The position numbers were made by a program, and so were the translations under genes. Below, piece by piece: positions 29,863-37,038 of a DNA stretch of 64,000 bases. Source of the DNA: Gracilariopsis chorda (Eukaryota > Rhodophyta > Florideophyceae > Gracilariales > Gracilariaceae). The stretch spans positions 62,001-126,000 of the forward strand of contig NBIV01000181.1 of the NCBI GenBank assembly GCA_003194525.1, in the 5' to 3' direction. Position 1 is the first letter of the stretch. Each line of letters opens with the position of its first letter. The notes beneath the pieces are model-generated. The model did not search any database, was not told the origin of the DNA, and was given only the letters and a program-made list of their open reading frames with translations.

Positions 29863-30634
29863 ATGGCCTTCGTGCTCAGCATGCCGCTTGCTCCCCTCAA
29901 AGCAACAAGCCCCACGCCCCTTCGCAGTCCGCCAATCTGCGCATCCCAATCCGTCGCGCATGCTCGAAGAATGAATCGTCGCACAGCGCTAGTCACGTTG
30001 GCAACGTCAGCAACGGCCTTTCTTCTCTCCCAGACCGCCAACTCCGAGACCACATCGCCTCTGCAATACAAGGTAGTACAGTCCGGATCTGGAGCCACAC
30101 CAGAATTGGGAGATCTGGTAGGAATTCGATTCAAGGGCTCATACAACGGCGTAGTATTCGACAACCTATTCAACGAACCCGCGCCCTACTTTTATCGCGT
30201 CGGATCAGGCACAATTCTAAAGGTAAGTTCACAGCAAAAACAGCGTACTGAGCAATGGCCGACAAACCAATAAGGCAGAACAAAGAAACCACGTCCAATT
30301 TAGGGACACTGACGTTTCACAAGCCGCGAATGCACGCGTATGCGTTGGTGTTGCGATGAAAACAAACAAAAATGATGCGTGCGTGCTTGTGCATTTCTTG
30401 TACGTTGTGCATCAGGGTTTGGAAGAAGCGGTTTTACTCATGAAGGTGGGCGATGTCTTCGAAGTTACGCTGCCGGGCGAGCTAGCATTCGGTCGCAAAG
30501 GACGTCGTGCGAGTGCTGGAAAACCATCAATTCCACCCAACGCGACAGTAAGCTATACGATAGAATTAACAACCATTCCCGGCAAGGATGAAGAATTGCT
30601 CGAATCAATCGAGTTGAACGACATTGGCTTCTAG
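29863..30634 (+). CDS. Thylakoid-lumen FKBP-type peptidyl-prolyl isomerase (one intron)
   Basis: Two exons, 29863-30222 and 30416-30634, joined by a 193-bp intron with GTAAGT and ...CATCAG ends; the joint is phase 0 and reads GTILK-GLEEAVLLMKVGD, the usual FKBP turn. The product is about 192 residues. Residues 1-35 look like a plastid transit peptide. They are followed by a twin-arginine lumenal signal (NRRTALVTLATSATAFLLSQTANS). The FKBP fold then shows GDLVGIRFKGSYNGVVFDN, MKVGDVFEVTLPGELAFGRKG and IPPNATVSYTIEL. Several aromatic active-site residues are altered, as in many lumenal FKBPs, so isomerase activity may be low and a chaperone role in photosystem assembly is possible. It is convergent with PHB2 about 115 bp downstream. 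Confidence 0.9.
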
Positions 30635-30749
30635 GGAAGAAAAAGAACAGCACGACCACCAACACAAAAAAAACCTCGACCAACACAAAAACCAGAAAGA
30701 AAAAGAAAGATAAAGGAAGAAACCAAGTCGGACGCTTTGAATCCTGATT

Positions 30750-31675
30750 TCACTGCAACCATCCTTGCGAACCCTTGTGGTCGGTGTCCCTTGTTCCACT
30801 GTTACTACTACTAGCCGAATCAACAGCTCCAAGATTGAGTTGTAAAGTATCAGCGTCAAGGTAAACCCGATTTTGACTTCTCTGAACCACACCGGCAATT
30901 TCCCGTGCCGCCTCAATTCTTCGTAATTGAATAAAGGCCGGATTATCACGCATCGCATCTCCAACCATCTGAGCCGATCGAGCTTCTCCCTCAGCGCGGA
31001 TAATGGCCGATTTCTTATCCTGCTTGGCCTTTTCAACGATAAACCGCGCTCGCTCGGCCTCTTGTTGAGCCACTTGCTTCGCTTCTACTGCGGCGGTGTA
31101 CTCCTTTCCGAAGGACAGATGCGTAATTGATACATCATCCAACTTGATGTGAAAGTCCAACGCTCTTTGTTTCAGGTTTCTTGAAATCATCTTGGATACC
31201 TGCTCTCGTTGCGTGATCAACTGTGACGCATTAAACTGAGCGACAACCGATTTCAGAACCTCGTTCACAATACTCGGCAACACACGATCATCCCAATCCG
31301 TGCCCAACGTCCTGTAAATACTGGGCAGGGCTTCCGGATCAGGGCGCGACAGCACACGAAGCGTGATCGTAACCATCTGCAAATCGCGCGATCCAGTAAG
31401 CGATTGAATATTTCTAGGCTTTGCACGCACGTCATAGATAATGGGCATGTCAACAAAGGGGATACGAATGTGGGTACCCTCGCCGTACACATGTTCGCGC
31501 ACGCCCACAAAACGGTTGAACAAAACGGCCCTATGACCGCCATCAACGTTGAACAGACCGTAGCGATAGGCGCTGGAAAGACCGACGACGCCGGCGGTGA
31601 GGGCGCCCAGCATGCGCAATCCTGGGGGGACGCCTGCGGCATGCGCATGTTCGGCATCGGCGGCACCTGAGCCAT
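30750..31675 (-). CDS. PHB2: Prohibitin-2 (mitochondrial inner membrane)
   Basis: Prohibitins form ring complexes in the mitochondrial inner membrane that stabilise proteins and cristae. Core: a hydrophobic N-terminal anchor (LGALTAGVVGLSSAYRYGLFNV), GGHRAVLFNRF, PIIYDVRAKPRNI, GSRDLQMVTITLRVLSRP, LPSIVNEVLKSVVAQFNASQLITQR, EYTAAVEAKQVAQQEAERARF and NRVYLDADTLQLNL, which match PHB2 rather than PHB1. The main frame has its first ATG at 31613, inside the anchor. A better start is ATG 31675 (MAQVPPMPNMRMPQASP...), which lies one base out of frame across a run of six G at 31624-31629; a seventh G would make the two frames continuous. This is probably a homopolymer sequencing error, though a true short N terminus is possible. 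Confidence 0.92.
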
Positions 31676-32057
31676 GGCGTCACGGCGGCGATTGTCTGAC
31701 GGACGAAGGCGGAGGGGCAGGCGCCGTCGGCGCGGATGCGAGCGGTGGTATGTGAGTGATCCGGCGATCGGGTGTGGCGTTGGAACGCCACGTGCCCGCG
31801 TGGCATTGATGTGCTCGCGATGCGGATCAACTCGTCACACCGTGTAGAGTTACAGTATGTTCTGCTCTTCCGTTGAGGAGCTCACGAAGGGTGGGTGCGT
31901 CACCTATCGAGCATCCAACGAAAACTTTTGTGCTCCACGTTGTTTCACTTCCCACGGTGTTTCTTCCCTCAAGTTGTTTCCCCCCGCGAAGGCGTTCTCC
32001 CGTGCATCGCGCCAAAGCAGCGACCAAAACAGAAACAAAAGAACGCTCAAAAGAAAG
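31676..32057. promoter_or_regulatory. Divergent spacer, PHB2 / QueD-PTPS
   Basis: Shared upstream region of two head-to-head genes. The plus-strand frame of the downstream gene stays open back to an ATG at 31857, but two other frames are open there as well, so coding is not required. No clear motif. Confidence 0.4.
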
Positions 32058-32441
32058 ATGTTCTTACTACGCAAGTCATTCCGTTTCGAAGCGGCGCATC
32101 AACTAGTGCATCACGGCGGGAAATGCGCGCATCTGCACGGGCACAGTTACAAACTAGAGGTGCAACTAGCCTCCCCAACGCTGCAGAAATCCGGCAGTTC
32201 AACCAACATGGTGCAAGACTTTGAGCACATTTCGGCGGTGGTACGAACGCTGGTGAAAGAATTTCTCGACCATCGCAATCTCAACGAGACGCTTGATTCG
32301 GACAGCCCGACAGCCGAGTTCATCGCGCAGTGGACATACGAGCGTTTACACAAGAAGCTGCCGCAACTGGTGGCGGTGACAATACGAGAAACGGAATCCA
32401 GCTCAGTGACGTACGCCCCGGGCATTGTTTACGACGTGTGA
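32058..32441 (+). CDS. 6-pyruvoyl-tetrahydropterin synthase / QueD family protein
   Basis: 127 residues from ATG 32058. The T-fold enzyme acts on 7,8-dihydroneopterin triphosphate, giving 6-pyruvoyl-tetrahydropterin, the queuosine precursor 6-carboxytetrahydropterin, or a folate intermediate, depending on subtype. Zinc ligands are H14 (FEAAHQL) and H27/H29 (CAHLHGHSY), with the catalytic Cys23 in the C-x3-HGH spacing of QueD. VQDFEHIS, LDHRNLNE, PTAEFIAQW and the C-terminal glutamate in IRETESS are also present. An upstream in-frame ATG at 31857 would add 67 Ser/Arg/Lys-rich residues that could be a transit peptide; this start cannot be excluded. The last 13 bases overlap the end of Pus10 on the other strand. 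Confidence 0.87.
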   Translation: MFLLRKSFRFEAAHQLVHHGGKCAHLHGHSYKLEVQLASPTLQKSGSSTNMVQDFEHISAVVRTLVKEFLDHRNLNETLDSDSPTAEFIAQWTYERLHKKLPQLVAVTIRETESSSVTYAPGIVYDV

Positions 32442-33886
32442 CTGATGTCAGTAACGTCCAACTGAACAATATCAACAAAACAGTGTAACAAGGAAGCTAT
32501 ACTAGGAGTGGTACGTCCATTATCTCCATGCACGAATTCCTTAATGTAAGTGCCAGCCTGCGCCACCACGTCCAGTACGACGAAATGCGGATTGATGAGG
32601 CGCACCACATCGACGCGTGCAATGCGTTTCGGTCTGGTCATTTGCGTACGGCGATGCAAGACGCGAAGCGGGGTCTTCTGCATGAGTTGCAGGTCTCGAA
32701 GTTGCAGTTTCCGTAGCGCCTGTTGATCCAAGATACCGGTCGTATAAACCACACATCGATAATGTTTTTGTTTGTCCGCTTCATACTCCCTCATCTTATG
32801 CACGTACGAGGCGTCAACGACGCGCAAATGATGAAGGCGCACGACGTGGTGTTGCAACTCTGCCGCAACATGGTCCAAGAGGCGCTGCGAAATGAGGCAA
32901 GGAACGACGGCGCTTTGGTGCAACTGCACAATAAACGGGCGTCCACCGCCCAACATGCGCACGTCCACGTCCTCCCTGCCGCCAGCCGTGAAGGTGGCCT
33001 TCTGGTAAAGCAGGTGCTTTCTCAACGCGCGCTCCACCGCAGCCTGCACACTTGTGGCCACGCGCGCGTTCCCCGCGGCGCGAAGCACGTTCCACGGCGT
33101 CTGCGACAGCACGCGCGACAGCTTTGTGTAGCGAGCGGCCAGCAAGACGGGCACACTGGCCACGGAGGCGGCAATGGAAACGGGGTGCTCCACGCGCGGC
33201 AGCGGGAACAAGTGCTGCGCGGCGACGGCGAACTCGTGATCACTGAGCTCGAGCAGCAGCTTCTGCGCGGCGGTAATGGAGGGGACGGGGGTGCGGGGGC
33301 GCTTTGCGGCGGGCAGCGCGGCGCGCTCGAGGTGTGGCAGGAAGGCGGCGTCGGAGGCGCAGCAGCGCGCGTCGTACTTGAGGGTGACGAGCAGGGGGGC
33401 GTCGGGGCAGAAGCGGCCGAGCGCGCGCAGCAGCGGGGCGATGGACAGGCGCAGCGCGTCGCGCACGGAGAGCGGGTTGACGGTGGCGGCGGCGGCGGCG
33501 GCGGTCTGTCTGAACACGCGGTCCCTCAGCAGCGCCACGGACAGCGGCAGATGCACCGCCAGCTTGTAGCGCCCGTCGTGGCGCACGGCGGCGGCGAGGC
33601 GCAGCACCTCGGCCGCGGCGGCGCGCAGCGCGCGCGGCTGCAGCACGCCCAGACACACGCGACACGCCGCCAGCGCGTCGTCGCGCTCATCGCGCTCATC
33701 GCGCGCCGTCGTCTCGTACGCGCGTGCGGCGCGCTCTCCGCCGGCGCGCAGCTCGCAGCGCGCGCACAGCTGCTCGAGCCGCGCCGCCATGTCCTCCGCG
33801 TCCGCGTCGTCGCTTTGCAGCGTGCGCCTATATTGTGTGTGATAACCAAAACCACTACGCCACAAGTCCGGTGTGAAGTTCACCAT
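32429..33886 (-). CDS. PUS10: tRNA pseudouridine synthase Pus10
   Basis: 485 residues, single exon. Pus10 makes pseudouridine 54/55 in the tRNA TPsiC loop in archaea and many eukaryotes. An N-terminal zinc site is suggested by C41-x2-C44 and C75-x2-C78. The catalytic block AGGREDVDVRMLGGGRPFIVQL (about 301-322) carries the family Asp. The C terminus has VVAQAGTYIKEFVHGDNGRTTPSIASLL, the standard Pus10 signature. The middle region (50-200) is rich in Ala, Arg and Leu, coded by very GC-rich DNA that also leaves a long spurious frame open on the opposite strand. ATG 33886 is first in frame. It overlaps the QueD-like gene tail to tail by 13 bp and is divergent from the sigma-factor gene. Confidence 0.93.
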   Translation of the reverse strand: MVNFTPDLWRSGFGYHTQYRRTLQSDDADAEDMAARLEQLCARCELRAGGERAARAYETTARDERDERDDALAACRVCLGVLQPRALRAAAAEVLRLAAAVRHDGRYKLAVHLPLSVALLRDRVFRQTAAAAAATVNPLSVRDALRLSIAPLLRALGRFCPDAPLLVTLKYDARCCASDAAFLPHLERAALPAAKRPRTPVPSITAAQKLLLELSDHEFAVAAQHLFPLPRVEHPVSIAASVASVPVLLAARYTKLSRVLSQTPWNVLRAAGNARVATSVQAAVERALRKHLLYQKATFTAGGREDVDVRMLGGGRPFIVQLHQSAVVPCLISQRLLDHVAAELQHHVVRLHHLRVVDASYVHKMREYEADKQKHYRCVVYTTGILDQQALRKLQLRDLQLMQKTPLRVLHRRTQMTRPKRIARVDVVRLINPHFVVLDVVAQAGTYIKEFVHGDNGRTTPSIASLLHCFVDIVQLDVTDISHTS

Positions 33887-33992
33887 GGCAGTAAACTTTA
33901 AAACCCCTAACCCCTATGACAACTTGCTACTGTTTGCTGTCTATCTACTATCTACAGTGTAGATTCTACACGGCACTCTCTCACCGCCTGGC

Positions 33993-34127
33993 CCTCACAC
34001 GTGGACCCATCTCCACGTCGTACACGTGGACCCATCTCCACTTCTTACACGTGGGCCACCACCACGCCCCACACGTGGACCCCTCACCACGCCCCACACG
34101 TGGACCCCTCACCACGCCGCACACGCC
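33993..34127. repeat. 25-bp tandem repeat, each unit with a CACGTG (G-box)
   Basis: Five perfect CACGTG hexamers at 33998, 34023, 34048, 34072 and 34097, spaced 25, 25, 24 and 25 bp, plus a decayed sixth unit near 34120. The unit reads roughly CACACGTGGACCCCTCACCACG. CACGTG is the plant G-box bound by bHLH and bZIP factors, including light-signalling ones. The units are identical enough to be recent duplications. This is not a CRISPR array: there are no unique spacers and the host is eukaryotic. Confidence 0.88.
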
Positions 34128-34341
34128 TGGCGTGCCGCGCAGGGCGCAGATATTGTGGCGCGAAGCGGCTGCGAGCCATCCATTCGGCGCGATCTGCGCC
34201 GACGCCGCGAGCATCGGGTTGCCCCACACGTTTCGCGCCGCCCCCCCCCCCATTCGTGTATATGTATCCGCCTTCACATCTCTCCTCGCGCCCGACGCCC
34301 CCGCCTCCATCCCTGTCGCCTCTCACACTTCGCCACTGCCC

Positions 34342-34342
<1 letters not shown>

Positions 34343-34372
<30 letters not shown>
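34343..34372. repeat. Run of 30 C just before the sigma-factor start
   Basis: Uninterrupted C30 on the coding strand, 22 bp upstream of ATG 34395. The assembled length may be unreliable. Confidence 0.85.
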
Positions 34373-34373
<1 letters not shown>

Positions 34374-34394
34374 CTACCCAAAACCGCCCAACAA

Positions 34395-35579
34395 ATGCTC
34401 GCCCCCGCAGCCTTCGCTGCTCCCGCGGCACTCAAGCTGCCGCGCCGTTCCACCCACGTCATCCCCCCTAACCGCACCTCAACCCCTCCCTCAATGATCG
34501 CAGCCCCCAAGCGCCGAGGTCGCCCGCGCACCCGACGAGCCCGCTCAGAGCCCCTTTCCTCCGACTCATCCACAACCAAAACCTCCAACCCCGCCAAAAA
34601 ACCCGCCTCTTCAAGCCCCTCCGTCTCCGACAACACAGTGCGCTGGTACCTCCAACTCATCGGCTCAGACCGACTGCTCACCGCCGAGGAGGAGGTTGAA
34701 TACGGTCGCCAGGTGCGAAAGCTCATGCACTGGCAGCGAAACCGCGTTGAGCTCGCCGACACCATTGGCAGAGAACCCTCAGACAGTGAATGGGCCGACT
34801 TTGTTGACATTGATCGTCAAACCTTTGCTACTCAACTGGTGGATGCCAGAAAGGCCAAAGATCGAATGATTGTGTGTAACCTGCGCTTGGTCGTGTCCAT
34901 TGCAAAACGCTATCTCAACCGCGGCATGCCTTTATCCGACTTGATTCAAGAAGGCACCCTGGGGCTCATACGCGCTTGTGAGAAATTCGACGCCGAAAAA
35001 GGATTCAAGTTTTCAACCTATGCCACCTGGTGGGTGCGTCAGGCCGTCACGCGAGCTATTGCTGATCAGAGCCGCACCATTCGTCTTCCCGTTCATTTGT
35101 ATGACACCATCACCGCCATTCGTAGGGCTACAAAGTACCTTACCAATGAATTGGGACGCCCGCCTTTGGAACGTGAGATTGCCGAATATTGTAACATCAC
35201 CGTTGAAAAGCTGCGCAGCACGCGCATTAACATGCAGGCTGCCATGCCGCTAGATTGCCCGCTCACCAATTCCGATGACGCGCTCACGCTCAGTGACGTG
35301 ATTGAGAGCGACGAGGAAAGCCCTGAAGATCGTGTGGAAAGCTCCTTGCTTCGCGACGATCTTGAGCATGTTGTCAATAGTCTTACGCCGAGGGAGAGGG
35401 ACGTGGTTCGCATGCGATATGGTTTGGATGATGGTCGTGCTAAGACACTTGAGGAAATTGGTCGTGTTTTTGATGTTACGAAGGAACGTGTGAGGCAGAT
35501 TGAGTCCAAGGCGCTGCGAAAACTTCGGCACCCGTTCCGTTCGGCTGTTCTCAAGGCGTATACCCCGCCCGGCTCTTAG
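34395..35579 (+). CDS. Plastid RNA polymerase sigma-70 factor
   Basis: 394 residues. Nuclear-encoded sigma factors direct the bacterial-type plastid RNA polymerase to its promoters. ATG 34395 opens a Ser/Thr/Pro/Arg-rich transit peptide (MLAPAAFAAPAALKLPRRS...) with a basic KRRGRPRTRRAR patch near 38-49; the longer open frame upstream starts at GTG and runs through the G-box repeats, so it is noncoding. Region 1.2 is at about 75-110 (VRWYLQLIGSDRLLTAEEE), region 2 at 155-215 (NLRLVVSIAKRYLNRGMPL, DLIQEGTLGLIRACEKFD, FSTYATWWVRQAVTRAI), region 3 follows, and region 4 lies at 330-385 (LTPRERDVVRMRYGLDDG, KERVRQIESKALRKLRHP). All parts are intact. Single exon. A light-linked promoter is plausible from the upstream array. 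Confidence 0.95.
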   Translation: MLAPAAFAAPAALKLPRRSTHVIPPNRTSTPPSMIAAPKRRGRPRTRRARSEPLSSDSSTTKTSNPAKKPASSSPSVSDNTVRWYLQLIGSDRLLTAEEEVEYGRQVRKLMHWQRNRVELADTIGREPSDSEWADFVDIDRQTFATQLVDARKAKDRMIVCNLRLVVSIAKRYLNRGMPLSDLIQEGTLGLIRACEKFDAEKGFKFSTYATWWVRQAVTRAIADQSRTIRLPVHLYDTITAIRRATKYLTNELGRPPLEREIAEYCNITVEKLRSTRINMQAAMPLDCPLTNSDDALTLSDVIESDEESPEDRVESSLLRDDLEHVVNSLTPRERDVVRMRYGLDDGRAKTLEEIGRVFDVTKERVRQIESKALRKLRHPFRSAVLKAYTPPGS

Positions 35580-35766
35580 TTTTTTTTTTTGTTTTTTTTT
35601 TTGGTTTTCCTTCTGTATTTTTTTCTTTTTTTGAGTTCGTTATTTGAAGTTTTTTTGTTGTTGTGTGTTTGTTCTTTCTTTGGTAAAGAAACAGCTTTAA
35701 TTGGCAGCGAAACAACTATTACACACACACACGCTCTAACATCAAAAAAGTCCTTCTTCTTCTTCC

Positions 35767-36720
35767 CTAGTCGAGCCTGGAGTAATCCGACAGCCCATCT
35801 CCGGAGACCAGACGCTTTGTCTGTCCAATGTACTTGCTCATGCCGCTCACAGGGTTGAGCTCTGCGGCGTTGACCGAATCCGGCGTCACTATCACCGACC
35901 CAGGCGGCATCACTTGGTAATCCACAAACGACACATCCGGTTGAGCAATTGAAATCGGTTCATACTCCTCCTGTTTGGCCGCGCAGTACGGCGGGCCGTA
36001 CATCCAGAACGGACGTTGCGTCATCAAGCCCATCGCCTTTCTGCCGCCCAACGTGCTCGTCGTGGTGGCCCCCATCGCGCGCGCAGTGGCAATTGTGGGC
36101 GGCGATGGCTTTGCCACCGGCGCTATGTACGATTGCGAAAATGATGGCCACGTTTGTGCGGGCGGTTTTAACACACCGTCCAGAGCGTGTACCACGCCCT
36201 TATCGAAGCTTATGTCGGTCTGAGCGCCGAGTGAAATGCCACCAATCTTAATCTGCAAGCCTCCATACGACGTGTACGGCAGCGCGCCGCCATTCAAGCT
36301 GCTCAGAAACGCATTGCCCGTAAGTTTCGACGACGGCACACACTCACTGACCACGTGTCGAAGAAGCACCTCGCGCGCCACATCCGCGCTGCCCAGAACC
36401 ATCTGCACGAGCTCCGCCGACAAGCGCTTGAACGCGGCGTTCGTGGGCGCGAACAGCGTGCCCGAGACGGCGGACAAGTCCAGCTGCGCCACCGCCACGA
36501 CGGCGCGCAGCGTGGAAAACGCCGGCAGTGACAGCGCCTGAGCCAGCGTCGGCTCGGAGCTGGCGACGGGCGCATTGCTCTGCGCGAGCATGCGCGTGCG
36601 CGACGAACTGGCGGTGCGCGCGGCGGCGCCCTGCGCGCGGCGGCGGGGCAACGCGGCGGGACAGGCGGACGTGACGGAGATGCCGCGAAGCGGCAGCGCT
36701 TGGGAGGAAGCGAACGCCAT
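35767..36720 (-). CDS. Plastid-targeted fasciclin (FAS1) domain protein with novel tail
   Basis: 317 residues from ATG 36720; the frame extends to a TTG at 36846 but lacks an earlier ATG. The N terminus (MAFASSQALPLRGISVTSACPAALPRRR...) is a good plastid transit peptide. A single FAS1 domain spans about 58-190: TLAQALSLPAFSTLRAVVAV, the H1-like LFAPTNAAFKRLS, LLRHVV, and the H2-like KGVVHALDGVLKP. FAS1 domains mediate adhesion or protein contacts. The last 125 residues (RPFWMYGPPYCAAKQEEYEPISIAQP ... NPVSGMSKYIGQTKRLVSG) resemble nothing I recognise. It is convergent with the sigma-factor gene. A CACGTGCACGTG doublet lies about 280 bp upstream. Function is unknown; thylakoid or stromal scaffold is a guess. 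Confidence 0.82.
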   Translation of the reverse strand: MAFASSQALPLRGISVTSACPAALPRRRAQGAAARTASSSRTRMLAQSNAPVASSEPTLAQALSLPAFSTLRAVVAVAQLDLSAVSGTLFAPTNAAFKRLSAELVQMVLGSADVAREVLLRHVVSECVPSSKLTGNAFLSSLNGGALPYTSYGGLQIKIGGISLGAQTDISFDKGVVHALDGVLKPPAQTWPSFSQSYIAPVAKPSPPTIATARAMGATTTSTLGGRKAMGLMTQRPFWMYGPPYCAAKQEEYEPISIAQPDVSFVDYQVMPPGSVIVTPDSVNAAELNPVSGMSKYIGQTKRLVSGDGLSDYSRLD

Positions 36721-37038
36721 GGTGGAGTAGCAAGCACGCGAGAGCGGTGGGGGAAGCGAAAACCGCTGCGACAGCGGGGGAGCGGACGACGGTGGTAAAC
36801 GCCCACACCCGGCAAGAGAACGCAACGTTTGGTAAACTATTGACAATCACACGCCATGCGTCGTGGCGACGGGCAGCCGCTAGGGTTCGGCGCAGCTCAT
36901 CGCGGCGCATCTCGCAGCCGCAGGAAAAGCGTCCACCGGCGTCAGGACACTTGTGGCGTCACAACACGCCACGCCAGTCCCAACTGCTGTTCACGCTGTC
37001 CACGTGCACGTGCGGTACAACTATTAGCTTTACATTTT
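36721..37038. promoter_or_regulatory. Upstream region of FAS1 gene with G-box doublet
   Basis: 318 bp between the FAS1 start and the end of the zinc-finger gene on the same strand. It contains CACGTGCACGTG at 37001-37012, two overlapping G-boxes. Confidence 0.5.

Larger units (their letters stand above)
33887..34394. promoter_or_regulatory. Divergent Pus10 / sigma-factor promoter region
   Basis: 508 bp containing, from left to right, a telomere-like AAACCCCTAACCCC (33900-33914), the 25-bp CACGTG tandem array (about 33993-34127), and a run of 30 C at 34343-34372 that ends 22 bp before the sigma-factor ATG. The order suggests regulatory boxes followed by a C-rich 5' UTR for the plus-strand gene. 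Confidence 0.6.

Noticed and set aside
32723-33901. 392-codon open frame antisense to Pus10
   Set aside because: The region is extremely GC-rich, so stops are rare on both strands; the translation is low-complexity Gly/Gln/His/Arg and Pus10 explains the locus.
33993-34127. CRISPR-like array
   Set aside because: Whole 25-bp units repeat without distinct spacers, there are no cas genes, and the genome is eukaryotic.
34026-34394. 123-codon N-terminal extension of the sigma factor
   Set aside because: Starts at GTG and translates the G-box repeats and the C30 run; ATG 34395 yields a normal transit peptide.
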